Positions 47,311 to 59,350 of a DNA stretch of 64,000 nucleotides are shown in pieces. The notes below the pieces were generated by a model. The model saw only the letters and a list, made by a program, of their open reading frames with translations, ran no database searches and was not told where the DNA came from. The translations under genes and the position numbers were made by a program. The stretch covers positions 5,518,001-5,582,000 of the forward strand of contig OX637410.1 of assembly GCA_951799425.1 (NCBI GenBank), written 5' to 3'. How positions within the stretch are numbered: the first letter of the stretch is position 1; each line of letters opens with the position of its first letter. Source of the stretch: Ilex aquifolium (Eukaryota; Streptophyta; Magnoliopsida; Aquifoliales; Aquifoliaceae).

Positions 47311-48305
47311 TGATGAGTGCATAATATTGCATATTTAAAGGCCTCAACATTCATTTTAACTAAACTTTGCATTTAATTACTTAGAGTTTGTCGAATTTAT
47401 GAATAATGTTAAAATTTTGATTTTGCAGGTAATCATAGCGTAAATGATGGCTTACGGAAGTGTAAATGAGTGGTGAAGAGATGGACACATTACATGAGGA
47501 TTGGGAGGCTTTAAAGTGAAATAAATCAAGTAGGTAGTGGTATTTGGTATCATAGGCACCGGTATCTAAGCCTACTTGAATTTTGGTACCGGCACCTGCA
47601 CCATTTGGTATTGATACCTCTGTTTTCCCCATTTTTTACCATGATCCACTTCCAATCTGAAAAAGTTAAACATGAAAGTTGTAGATCTTGATGTCCTCTA
47701 TATTGTGTCAAAATTTCAGCTCAATCAGACGATTGGATCAAAAGTTATTACACTTTTACGAAAACTAGTCCAGAGCTGGCACCTTCCGAAAGGTTTTGCC
47801 TACTGGAAAAAACCTCCTGGAAGGTTTGGTCCAGAAATGCTAGAACACTTGCAACTCAATGTTTTGCCACTTGGGGGTCCCACCTATGATTCTCCCACTT
47901 GTCCCCTGACATATTCTACATATATACATGCCTCCTACATCGTAAAGTCAGCTTGGGAAGATAGAGGATGGGAAAGGAAGAGAGAGAATGAGGGAGGCAT
48001 GGTGGGTGTAGGCTATGCTTGTCCTAGCCTGTCCAAGCCATCATCTCACCTCTCATTGATGGGAGGCCTGCACACACATGCTAGAGGAGCCCTATGGACG
48101 AAAATGCAGAGGTCTCTACACCATATATTCAGCTTCACACAAGCTTTTGAAGGAAGAGGCTACCTAAGCTTAGGAGTAGTTTAGAGAGAGAAGTTCCCAA
48201 GGAAGAAGATGAAGTTCTAGAAAGAGAAAGTTTGGATTTTTGCATTTTCATACCCATTTCACTTCTAGTAAGTTGTAATGCTCTTGTAATCCTTAATTCT
48301 TGCAC

Positions 48306-50846
48306 TTTTTTTTTTTTTTGATCAAACGCAAACAAAGAGATTGTATCATTAAGTAGGAAAGTTGATATTACAATCAATCAAAAGTAAAGCCGATAGCTCG
48401 GGGGGGGGGGGGAGCCTAACCAATTCAACGGGAGCGAATTGTTTAGTATTTTGGCTGCGACCCAGTGAGCTGCCTTAATGAAGGCTCTAGGCTTGTATAA
48501 GAAGCTAAAGTTGTATAACCTAGCTAATTGTCTAATATCTTCAATAATAACACTAATTTCTCATGGGGGGACGTCTTCATTTGAGCTGAGTTTGATGATG
48601 TTGAGGCAGTCATTTATGATAGTAATATTAGACATCAGGTGGGCTTCTGCAAGCAGGCAGGCTTGCCTAACTACCTCAACTTCAGAGAATGGACTTGAGA
48701 CAGAAGGGAGAGATTTTGCACAGCCATACACCAGTTCCCCATTGTCCTTACTGACCACAACTCCACAGGTAGCTTTGGAAGAGGCAAACTTGAAAGCACC
48801 ATCATAGAAAAAATGATAATCAGGGACCAGAACTGGTTGCCTCACAAGTCCCACCTCTGAAGGGCTCCTTTGATTCTCTGAAACATCAACCTCGCTGGTT
48901 TTGAGTTGATCACTCCACATTGATTTGGCTCGAATGACAGTAGCATAGGCATTGACCTTCTCCATATTAAAAACAAACTGATTTCTTGCTTTCCATATCT
49001 CCCAGCCCACAGTTGCCATTTTTCCCAGCAACTCAAGTCTAACCTGAGCTCCCTGCACTGATTGCATGAGCATGGATGATCTTTGGGCCACAGACAAGAA
49101 AGATGAACCATCCCCTTGAAACAAAAGATCCATCCCAAACCATACACATTTAGTCCATTCACATTCAAACAACATATGCTCAGTGGATTCCGGAGCCAAA
49201 CTGCAGATCTGACACAAGGAGGATAGAGTACATTTCCTTCTAAGCAAATTTTCCTTTGTAGCAAGAATGTTGAGACAGGCTTTCCACCAGAAGTGTCTGA
49301 TCTTAGGGACCACCTTCATATTCCAAATAGATTGCCACAATTTGGGGTGAGGGGAAAAGGAGGAGCTAGCCACCGACTGGTCCAACTCTGGCTTGCAACC
49401 CAATCTGTAACCAGATCTGACAGTATACACCCCCTTAAGACAAGGGCTCCAAATTCTTCTATCCCTTCCCCCTCTAACAGGCAGAGGAATGGATTGGATA
49501 GCCTTCGTCTCCTCTCTTGAAATCACATTGCTAATAATGGTAGTATCCCATTGTTTGGGATTCATCATAATAACATCCTTCACCTTGTGAATGGGACAGT
49601 CCAGTGGCATTTGGGTGTGGATAGTATGACTAGGAAGGGAGGGGATCCATTTATCTTCCTAGAAATTGATGTCACCACCATCTCCAATTTGCCACATAAG
49701 CCCTTTTTCCAGCAATTTTCTAACAAACAGCAGCCCACTCCAGACCCACGAGGGTCTCGTTCCACCTTTTGCCTTCATAAAATCTTCATTGGGAAAGTAG
49801 ATTGCTTCATAAATTTAGCCCAGTAGGAATCAGGTTGGTGAATCAGTCTCCAACATTGCTTAGCCAAGAGGGCTTGGTTAAACAGCTTGAAATCCTTGAA
49901 GCCCATACCACCCTCAGCCTTTGCTTCAACCATTTTGTCCCACCTCTTCCAACAAATTCCCCTCCTGTCCTCACTCCCTTTCCACCAAAAATTCCTTACA
50001 TAAGAGTTCAACTTGTCACAAAAGGATATTGGAAATTCAACTACAGACATGGTGTAGTTGGGGATTGCCTGGATTACAGCTTTTATTAACACTTCCTTGC
50101 CTGCCTGGGAGAGGCAGCATCCTTTCCATCCTTGGAGTTTTTTTGCAACTCTCTCAAGAATGTAGGCAAAGACCTCCTTCTTTGACCTTCCCCAGACTGT
50201 AGGGATTCCCAGATATTTGGCACAGTGGGGGAGGGCCTGCATCCCCATGAGCTGACAGTAAAAATATTTTTGCTCCTCATCAGTATTACTAGAGAAAATA
50301 ATCCCTGACTTCTGATAGTTAGCAGACTGCCCTGACGCCTCGCAGTAACTGTGGAGAATTCGCAGGAGCTCCATAACCCCACCTTCCTTTGCTTTAATAA
50401 AGAACATGGAGTCGTCCACAAAGAGAAGGTGTGAAATAGCTGGGCTTCTTCTCTTAATTTTAACCCCCATAATCTGCCTCCCCTCAACACCCCTTTGCAA
50501 CATTGCCGAAAGGACATCAGCAATAAGGATAAACAAATAAGGGGAGAGAGGATCACCATGCCTAATTCCCCTCTGTGGCACAACTTCCCCAATATTCACC
50601 CCATTCAAAATAAACTGGAAGGAGACAGTGCTCACACATTACATAATAAGTTGGACCCATCGCCTATCAAATCCCAGTTTGGACAGGGTTGCTTCCAAAA
50701 AATCTCACTCAACTCTATCGTATGCCTTGCTAATATCCATTTTGATGGCAAGCTCAGGAATTTTGCCTTTTTTCTTACCCTTGAGATGGTGGAACACTTC
50801 GTCGGAAATTGCCAAGCAATCCTGGATCTATCTATTGGGGATGAAA
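48306..50846 (-). mobile_element. 5'-truncated L1-type LINE
   Basis: On the minus strand this runs from within reverse transcriptase to a poly-A tail (14 T on the plus strand, 48306-48319). Plant L1 elements transpose by nicking the target and copying RNA at the nick, and 5' truncation as here is common. About 2.5 kb remains, and ORF1, the endonuclease and the N-terminal reverse transcriptase are missing. It sits inside an Athila LTR. I could not find a clear target duplication: the left flank AATTCTTGCAC and the right flank TTTTACATTTA do not match. A 13-base G run lies in its 3' noncoding part (48400-48412). Confidence 0.93.
48410..50846 (-). pseudogene. LINE ORF2 C-terminal part: reverse transcriptase, zinc knuckle, RNase H
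   Basis: The truncated 5' end reads FIPNR, a stop codon, then IQDCL, followed by AIKMDISKAYDRVE. Further reverse transcriptase motifs are QGDPLSPYLF-like (RHGDPLSPYLFILIADVL) and the catalytic FVDDSMFF (FADD is usual in plant L1). WWKGSEDRRGICWKRWDKMV follows. The zf-RVT domain is near 49130-49400 (FWWKACLNILATKENLL, then CQICSLAPESTEHMLFEC). The C-terminal RNase H-like domain begins YDGAFKFASSKATCGVVV and ends near 48410 (PRAFIKAAHWVAAKILN). Damage: in-frame stops upstream of 50636, a frameshift near 49795, a stop near 49660, and a frameshift at a six-G run near 48566. It is nonfunctional. Confidence 0.93.
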
Positions 50847-51437
50847 TTTTACATTTATTTCAAGTGTATTGCAAGTTTAGTTACATGTTCTTAAATCTAC
50901 CATGTTTTTATTTGAGTTTTTCATTCAAGCTTTACATATGGATATTTAATGAACTTATTTTCGTAGTTTAACTTTTCTTAGCATTAATACAAGTTTTAAT
51001 CTTCATTTCTTCACTATGTGTCTTTACATTATGAATGTCTTTGTATTTAATATGAGTAGCTAGATTTTTAGTTGGCTAATCCAAGGGAGATTTTCTCTTG
51101 GGTATGTGAAATCGACTCTCGTTCATTCTTCCTCTTAGTGAAAGGTGGTTTGCTTTGACTAGGTTAAGTGCAGACGTGGTTGTGAGTTCTTGATACACCG
51201 TAGACTTGTCACGAGGTATGCTTGAGCCCTCACTTCCATTTTAGTCACTCGCTTCCTACGAATCAATCGAACACCTATGCACCATTGGAATAATGTTTTG
51301 AGTTGATTTGGCATTCCCATTGGAATAAACTCTTTGGATTAGCCAACATTGTTTGTATTGCATCTTTATCAAAATTTCACTGACCAAAACACAAACTCAA
51401 AGCTTTTTACACTTTTCTATTTTCAAAAAATCACCTT

Positions 51438-54356
51438 CAAGGTGCTTTGGCAGCACCGGGGAGTAGAGGAGGCAACATGGGAGCGTGAGGACACCATACG
51501 TGCTAATTACCCTTTCCTGTTTGAGGATAGAGGTACATTTTCATACTTATAGCTTGGTATCATCACTTTGGGTATATATTACTTGTTGCATATGCATGCT
51601 ATTAAATGTGTATGTGTACGTGAATTTCGGGGATGAAATTCTTTTAAAGGGGGAAGAATGTGAAACCCGGGAAAATTTGAACTTTTTCTGAAAAAGGGCA
51701 AAATGGTAATTTGCCACTACTGCACGTATTAAAATACATATGTTCTAGACCTCGAAGGAGGGAACGGAGTGCGCCATTGGATTCGTAACGCGAAATCTAG
51801 TGACCACCAGAAATTTCGTTAAATTCCGAGATAGTCAGATTTTTGCACGTAAATCGAGACGACTGCGTGGCGATTGACCTTTTAAAGGTCCCCAAAAACG
51901 AGAAATATTAAAATTCCTTATAATTGGATTAATGTGCCAATAAAATTTATTTGGACTTAATCCGGGACTTAATGAGTCGTTTCGGGACGAAAAACGGACC
52001 CGAAAGTAATAAACGAGCGGTGCGATGTAGACCACACATTTAAAATTATAAATAGGGGCCGAAATATCTGAAAAATCAGATTTTCTTCTTCTCTTGGCCG
52101 GCTGAGCTCACACGTTGGAGAGAAAAAGGAGAGAGAAAAGAGAAACTTAATTTTCTACCCTTCTTCTTCAAGACCCACCAAGTTCCTTTGGTTGGAAGGC
52201 TATAGTCCAAGAGTTAAAGTTCGTCTACTCGTCGAGGGCTTCGACTACGTACCAAGAACAAGGCGTTTCACCGAATATTCAAAGGGAGAAATTTTGGAAA
52301 TCAAAGACTTTGGGTTGGTTTTGGTGCATTGAGGTTGCCTACATCTCTATTGAGGTAGGATCATTCCTACTTGGGATTATTCTTACCTTAGGTGTTAGTA
52401 AACTAAGGGTTAAAAGTTATATATGCATATGTATTGAATTATATATATGTCTATAGTTATGGTAATGGAAAAGGGAGCATAGAGTTGGCCTAGGCTAACT
52501 TCTAGCTTGATTTTATTACATAGGAGTTCCATGTGGTTCCTCTTATAACTTGGTGAAATTTGAGCTATATGGTTGCTTGGAATGTGTTATGTGAAAACAT
52601 GACTTTAATGACTACTAGGTGTTTGATAAAATGCCTAGGTGAAAATGGTGTGTGTTACTTGCATGATGCTATGTTATAACATGCTTGGGTGATTGTGAAA
52701 TCATATGCTTAGGATATGGTTGTTGGATGAAGAGTGTTGTTGATATATGCATGATATGATATATTGAACATAATGAGATATGGTAGTTATGTGTTTTTGA
52801 TATAATTGCCATTGATGTATTGGAAATGTTTATATGTTTGTCATGAGCATATTGAGCATTATTCTGTGTGCAATGGAACATCACATTGCATTTGCACGGG
52901 GATATCGCATCCATAGATATGAGTGGGTGTGTGTGCATGTTATACATGATTAATCAATCACCATTCTTGGTGCTTGGTGGATGGGCTCAGGAATGTTGGA
53001 ACGAAGTTTCGACTGAGTCGCATGGTTGCATGGAAAAACTTGTGTCGGGTGTAGCAAGTAGGGCTAGACACTCCCTCGGGTGAAAAACCCGGAACCACTT
53101 GGTTCAGTCACTTGCCGGCGGTGCAATTCCAGAAAAGTGACACGGTGTACGGAACCGGCGGTGTGATTCCGAAGATCCGTTGCCCAACAAAGACACAAGG
53201 GTTTTGTTATAAAAACACCCATTCAATGGGTAGCTTCCAACAATGATCCGGTTTTGGGAAAACATGATTTCTTTTCAAATGATCATTGGAAGGTTTTTTC
53301 TCCGTCAATAGACGGGTCATCACACATTGGCATTGCATTGGGTTGAGGGAGTCGGTGAGGACTCGGAATGGGTTGCATGAATGAGTTTTCATCTCATTTC
53401 ATTGCATGGCATTGTTGCATTCCAACAATTGAATGCATAGTGTGTGTGGAATGATTGATTACATGTTGTATGTGAATATTACATGAGCATGAGCATCTAG
53501 GGGGGAGTAACCTCCGTAGGAAGTTTTCTACTGGGCGTTGTGCTCACCCTATACGGGAAACAATTTCAGGTGTCGGGTTTACACCGGCGATTGGCTCCCA
53601 TGGAGAGCATCAAGGGTGAAGGGGGCCTAAGTGCGGCCTTATCTCAAGATTTTTGTAAACCTTTTGTTTTACAATGGTTTATGACATGTAAAGTTTGTAT
53701 AAACAAACTTATTTCATTCCCTTTTTGAATTATATTTGTATGGGATAGATTGTAATGGTCGTGTATGGATCTTGTGCAAAATGTAAAAATATAGTTGTAC
53801 ATGTCTTGGATGATGTGGAATTGAGTTAGGATGAATTGGAAATGAAAAATGGAGCAAGAAAGCAAATCTGGGCAGCAACTACCGGTAGTCAATGGGTAAC
53901 TACCGGTAGTCGACTGTCCAGTGTGTATTGGCTACCGGTAGACAACAGGTAGTCGACTGTCCAGTGTGTATTGGCTACCGGTAGACAACAGGTAGTCGTA
54001 ACTCCAGAAGGTTTCGGCTACCGGTAGACAACAGGTAGTCGTAACTCCAGAATGTTTCGGCTACCGGTAGCCGATAAACAGCTACCGGTAGCCAGTCCAA
54101 AAATCTGAAATTTTTTAAATGTGTTGCCAAATCTTTGGGCTTTGAATTTCCTTCCTTTAAATGATTAAAGTGGACCCTAATGGGGTACAAACCACGGTGT
54201 ATGAGACTTTAAATGAATGTTAAACCGAATTTTCATTATGGGTTATAATCCCAGCTTAAAGATATTCTTGAGGTGGTGTCGGGTTGAGCGATATCCACGG
54301 ATGTTTCCGCAGGTTGATGGGTTATCAACGGGGCCCCCGGATTTTGGGGCGTCACA
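51438..54356 (+). mobile_element. Tekay-3: 3' end of a chromovirus element
   Basis: It begins inside the chromodomain-like tail (VLWQHRGVEEATWERED), which ends near 51552, followed by a polypurine tract (AAAGGGGGAAGAA, 51646-51658) and a full 3' LTR (51659-54356). Everything upstream is missing at the 51437/51438 junction with LTR-I. The right end abuts copia-1 sequence at 54357. It is broken by this large loss. Confidence 0.88.
51659..54356 (+). repeat. 3' LTR of Tekay-3
   Basis: The 2698-bp LTR starts TGTGAAACCCGGG and ends GGGGCGTCACA. A TATA box (TATAAATA) is at 52047-52054. Seven CTACCGGTAG palindromes lie at about 53879-54091, close to the 3' end. In the related Tekay-2 LTR the same place holds GTACCGGTAC repeats. 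Confidence 0.92.
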
Positions 54357-55370
54357 TGATTGAAAGTGGTTTTTAGTCAAATGAGTGTGATAAGTGTGTA
54401 TATTATAAATCTTTTGAAAATTCACATGTTATTTTTAGCCTCTATGTGGATGATAGGTTGATTTTTGGCTCTAATTTGCCTATTATTAGAGAAACGAAAA
54501 ACACGCTTAGTAGCCAATTTAATATGAAATATCTTGGGGAGGCTAATTTCATTGTGTATGAAAACAACCAAAACATGTGAAGTTATTTGTCTTGATCAAT
54601 CGCACTATGTTGAGAAACTATTGAAAAATGTTTAACTTTATTGGTTACAAGAATATGACTACTCCTTTTGATTTAAGTGTTCACTTATATCCTTTCAAAA
54701 GTGATCTTGATATTGTTAATCAAAAAGAATATGCTAGAATGATTTGTATCTTGTGTTATGCGACTGATTGTATTAGAACTAATGTTGCATATGCAGTGGA
54801 GGTACTTAGCAAATTTACCAGCAAGCCTAGCAGAGTTCAATGGCATGTCATGGAAAGAATAATGAAATATCTAGTTGGTACCAAAAATAATGGCTTGTTT
54901 TTCAAAAAGTATCCTACTGTTCTTGAAGGATATTGTGATGCCGGTTGGAATACCTTGTCAGGTGTCAATGGCTATATTTTTATATTGGGTGGTGATGCTA
55001 TATGCGTTGAAAATCTAAAAAAAATTAACCATTATTTCTAATTCCACCATGGGAGCTGAGCTTAATACTTTAGCTTTAGCTAGTGAAGAAGCAAATTGGT
55101 TGAGGAATTTATTATTTGAGATCCTTTGTTGGGAAAAGCCAGTCCCACCTATCTTAATTCATTGTGATAGCATTGCTGCAATTGGTAGAGCAAGAAACCA
55201 TTATTATAACAATAAATTCAAACCTATCAGGAGAAAACACAATACGGTGAGATCATATTTGAGTAGTGGCATCATTAATGTGGAATATGTTAAATCTTCT
55301 GATAATCTTGCATATCCATTAACCAAGGACTTGGGAAGAGAAAGGGTCTGGAGCACATCAAGGGGATAGG
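54357..55370 (+). pseudogene. copia-1 reverse transcriptase end and RNase H
   Basis: It shows a catalytic LYVDD region near 54440 (VIFSLYVDD), then RPDI-type sequence (CIRTNVAYAVEVLSKFTSKP), VQWHVMERIMKYLVGTKN, YCDAGWNTLSGVNGYIFILG and the RNase H end (EEANWLRNLLFEI, IHCDSIAAIGRA, RRKHNTVRSYL, NLAYPLTK). These are standard Ty1/copia motifs. Some tens of codons between this piece and 47310 are missing. It is broken. Confidence 0.92.
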
Positions 55371-55977
55371 GTTGAAGCCTATACAGTCAAGAGCCACGTA
55401 TGTGGATACCCAACCCGAGAATCAGAGATCCTAAGAACTGGGTTCAATGGGAAAAATGAATAATATCGTGGTCGTAAGAAATGCACTATTTTTAAGATCA
55501 TTTATTGATTAGAGAATCTATCCCTATGGCGTGAGTGCATTTATCATATAATGTATGGATGTCGATTTTTTAAAAAAACTCTTAATGAAAATCTATAGCT
55601 CTTATGAGTGGGGTATCAGAATTATAGGAGTACCCTTGAAAAATTTCACCTATATGAGTGTGGGAGTGGGGCCCCTTCATATAAGAATTGGGTTGATTCT
55701 CAAAAACAATTCTAAAACCGGGATGGACACAAGGCCATAATGTGTTAGTTATTAAAACATATGTCAACACTTGGATTGTTATGTGTAAGTAGTAATTCTT
55801 TATTTCCCTAAGCAGTCAAAGTTCAAGTCTGAGACCACTTTGACCCTACAATAGAGGTTACTATTTCACTAAGTGGAGGTTCAATGTAGAGCACACTTTC
55901 ATGATGCATAATGATCCCTCTTTGGTTGATAAATTCTCTTGCATCATGCATTTTTAATATTAAAATGAGTGGGAGAA
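55371..55977 (+). other. 3' noncoding region and polypurine tract of copia-1
   Basis: No coding sequence is seen. It holds the GTATGTGGATACCCAACC region typical of downstream leader-like sequence in copia elements, and a polypurine tract (TGAGTGGGAGAA, 55966-55977). Confidence 0.65.
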
Positions 55978-56769
55978 TGTTGGTACTCTTTAATTTGTAT
56001 ATAATTATTGTACCAATTAATTCGATTAATGGATTCATTCATCTATATGGATACATTGTATATGTAGATCATTGAGTACACTTATCATACTTCTGAATGA
56101 ATGCACATATAGATCATTAATTATGAATATACATGTATCGTATTGTTATACATGAACCATATATATATAAGATGAATGTATAATGTAATACATGAATCTT
56201 TATATACAATGTATTGTATTTATACATGTATCGTATTATTACATACACATATAACTACATACATAAGCATGAATATTATCTAATACATAGATTCATCATT
56301 TTTAATACATGAATCATATTTATAAGATACATGTATACTATGTATACATGAATGAGTTACATACATGAACTCTAGAAGGTTCTAAATGCCTATAAATAGG
56401 ACCTCTAAGATAGGCATAAGAAGATGATCATGGAAGATCGTGCAACACATTACAACACTGCATGACATACTACAAAAACTTGAGAATTCAGGCCAAAGAA
56501 AGGTGTTTCTATGATGGAGCTTTGGACTTAGCCACTTGTGTAGAGTTTGTTAGAGTCATGTGACGAAACTGTCGGGTTATTGTATCCTAGAGGAGACAAG
56601 TCATATGAGAAGGTCTGTTGCAATAGATTAGGGTTTTTCCATTTGCAGAGGGCTTGAATCTCCTTAAAGAGAATGAGATATATGCACCTCAGCCTGAGTT
56701 GTTTTGTATCAAGTTTTTATTATTTTGTACTTTGCTTCTCAATTTTTAATTTATGCAACTACACCAACT
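55978..56769 (+). repeat. 3' LTR of copia-1
   Basis: The 792-bp LTR begins TGTTGGTAC after the polypurine tract and ends near ACACCAACT, close to the inverted end ACCAACA expected for this family. A TATA box (TATAAATA) is at 56391-56398. The first 400 bp is an A/T-rich series of ATACATGAATC-like repeats (about 56080-56370). Confidence 0.82.
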
Positions 56770-57974
56770 ACTATGTGTATGTTGGGGCTCACTAAGGTCC
56801 CTCAAAACTATTTCTCTGGTTTAATCCATTTGCCCGCAGTAGCAACAAAATAAATTCACTTCGTGGTTAGAGTCAGTCGCCAATGTAAAATGGTAAGCCA
56901 TAAGGTCAAAAACCACAACTTTGCATAAAAAGTTAGGCATCCACATGAGCAAGTTGACAAGTTGGCATAATTTGTTATAATGATATGGGTCCCACTCATG
57001 TTATGGGATGCATAATATGGCAAGTTGACATATTGTGACCGTGAAGGATTACACGACATATTGACAGTCGTGACAATTGTTAGCTTACTTTTCGAGGAAC
57101 ATACCCACCATGGCCATCTCTATAAATTGAGGTGGTCTACTGTGGCACCAAGACCTTATGAAGTCGAACATACCTATACTATTGGTAATTTATGTTGTTT
57201 GTGATTTTCAAATATAGCAAAATTACTTATTGAAGAACAAAACAGTAATACATAAATCTGTAATTAAACAATAGATAAATTGACCCGTTTGCAAATCAGA
57301 AACTGTTATTGAACTTTATGTAGATCAAGGTTAGTGTTTGACATTACGTCCTTAAAACAGATTTTGCCCCCAGACTTGGTGCTTATGGAAATCAATGCGT
57401 CTGTCTTCTAGGATATAATGATGTTCACGCAATTGAAAGTAGCACTCCAATTCAATTGTCGAGCGAACCAGAAATTGCGTGTTGTACCCTCAGATATGCT
57501 AACTGACTAATACCGGAATTATGTCTTAATGATTGTAATAAAGTCTGTGCAGAATGCTAATGTATGTGGGTTTATAAAAACAAACTGGTGACTATTCCAG
57601 ACAACCACTATGCTAACAGACGCAATCAACAAGACACAATGCAGCCTAGAAGACATTATTGAATAACAGTTCATTCATGAACATACACAAACTAAAAAAT
57701 TTGGAACTAGAGGGAAACAATAATTCAAACCAATGCAAAATTTTAAATCCAATGGGCACCATAAATTAAATTTCAGATTAAAAAATTCTAGCCAAATTCA
57801 AACAGTTTTTACAAAAGATAAGGATGGGTCTAAACGACACCCACACCCATAACCGAGCCCAAGACCAAGCCCAAGCCCATCGTGGTGGGCAGATGACACA
57901 CATGTGTGGTTGAACCAAAGGTATGCAGGTGCTCGCTCCGCTCAAAAAAGTGTGGTACCCCTTGGGGCCTAACC
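56770..57974. other. Unassigned sequence
   Basis: I see no gene, LTR end or domain. The stretch is A/T-rich with scattered short ORFs lacking recognisable motifs. It may be older, decayed repeat or the original flank of copia-1. Confidence 0.5.
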
Positions 57975-58320
57975 TATAGTTTGATTCAACATAGGTCTCA
58001 CATTTGTAATGTGCATTAATATTGAATTTAGGCAATAATTCTAAATTCATTAATTTATGCAAAATATCAAAATTAACATGTCCTAGTCTACCTTGTTATA
58101 CATTAGAATACTCAAGCATATAAGTAGAAGATGTGTTCTTATTATTAAAAGTAGATACAATTGTCATTACATTCATCTTAAAGAGCCTATCGCTCATATA
58201 TCCATTGGTTACATAAATTCCACTCTTGGTGAGTATAAATTTGTCAGACTAAAAAATCAATCTAAAACCCTTCTTACTCAACAATGATCCAGACACATAC
58301 TTTAATAGATTTTCATGAAT

Positions 58321-59350
58321 TGGGTTATGTTTGGTTTGTGTCTCCAAAATCGTTTTCTATTTTCAAAATCCAAAAAATGGAGAAAACATGTTTGGATAGT
58401 TATGTTCCATCTTTTGTTTTTTGGAAACTGAGAACAAAAGGGGCAAAGATTTAGAGAATATATGTGGGCTATTTTGGGAACAAATTTTTGGAAATTTGAA
58501 AAACACGGGAACCGTTCACTGTGAACTTAATGTACCACTATAAAAACTTTTTTTTTTTTTGTGTGTTTTCTCTTTCCCCGACTTTTTTTGTGCATCTCTC
58601 TCTCTCTCTCTCTCTCTTGTCGACACCATATATCTGTCTTCAACCCACAGATCCAGTGACTGGAAGGCAAAGATGTTGTGGAAGGTGCAGCTCCGGCGAA
58701 CGCCGGAGATCCCACCATCAAATCGATGAACACCTTATCCTTCTTCAGAGCACCTAATACCGGCTGGGCTCCATCAACACCGAAGGTTGACGACCAACAG
58801 CTTCGACGTCTCTCTTTTTCTTTCTTTCTCTCTCTCTAAGCATCGGTACGAGCTTTAAGTTCTAGGTATAGATGATTTATAGATCTAGTTTTTACATATC
58901 TAACGAGATTTGTAAAACCAAAATTGGTTTTTACATAATTGAAGCTCTAGGTATACATGATTTACAATTGAATTTACAAATATGGGTATAATATGATTGA
59001 AGTTGGGTATAATATGATGGTCATGTGGGATTATTTCAGTGGTGTTTGTGTTTTTTGGGTATAATATGTTTATTTCGATAATTGAGAAGAAATTAAAGCT
59101 GGGTATAATATGATTGGAATCGAAATTTTTGTTTTTCAAGAAATCATTTAGGTTTTTGTTAGTGCTTTATTATTTTTTGGATTACTGTCCAAACAGGTTT
59201 TACTGTTTTCTATTCCGTAGAACTATTTTTGGAATCATATAGCCAAATAAGTTTTGAGACACAAAAAATCCCAAAACACATTTTTCTAAAACTCTTTCCA
59301 AAAACTATTTTCGAATACTATTTTTTGAGATGCAATTAAAACACGCCCTT
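58321..59350. mobile_element. Non-autonomous DNA transposon with long imperfect inverted ends and a gene-like core
   Basis: The left end TGGGTTATGTTTGGTTTGTG and the reverse complement of the right end (AAGGGCGTGTTTTAATTGCA) are imperfect inverted repeats that stay similar for about 40 bp or more. Imperfect direct repeats flank it (ATTTTCATGAAT at 58309-58320, ATTTTCTATGAAT at 59352-59364). The copia-2 reading is interrupted exactly there. It encodes no transposase. The core (58595-58830) has a TC microsatellite followed by a GC-rich stretch unlike the rest. The TGTTTGG-type ends suggest a hAT or Mutator relative; I cannot decide which. Confidence 0.7.
58595..58617 (+). repeat. TC microsatellite
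   Basis: This is a run of about eleven TC dinucleotides inside the DNA transposon, just before the GC-rich gene-like stretch, as in many plant 5' leaders. Confidence 0.9.

Larger units (their letters stand above)
47311..51437 (+). repeat. Athila LTR (LTR-I) carrying a LINE
   Basis: It starts TGATGAGTGC directly after copia-1 sequence (preceding CCAAC, 47306-47310). LTR sequence occupies 47311-48305 and 50847-51437, matching LTR-F and LTR-E. The LINE at 48306-50846 lies between. The LTR stops short at 51437 and joins Tekay-3 chromodomain sequence, so the last part is deleted. Confidence 0.82.
47181..56769 (+). mobile_element. copia-1: Ty1/copia element, right part, heavily interrupted
   Basis: A reverse transcriptase piece (47181-47310), the end of reverse transcriptase and RNase H (54357-55370), a noncoding stretch, a polypurine tract (55966-55977) and a 3' LTR (55978-56769) are collinear on the plus strand. 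Tekay-2 joins its left edge, and 47311-54356 is later inserted DNA. Gag, protease, integrase and the 5' LTR are absent and should lie left of the window, beyond Tekay-1 and Athila-D. It is a fossil with several breaks. As host of the nest it is one of the oldest elements here. Confidence 0.85.

Noticed and set aside
57778-58062. Minus-strand ORF rich in Trp, Ala and Ser near 57800-57970
   Set aside because: Only its upstream part matches copia; the Trp-rich part has no recognisable motif and is probably noncoding.
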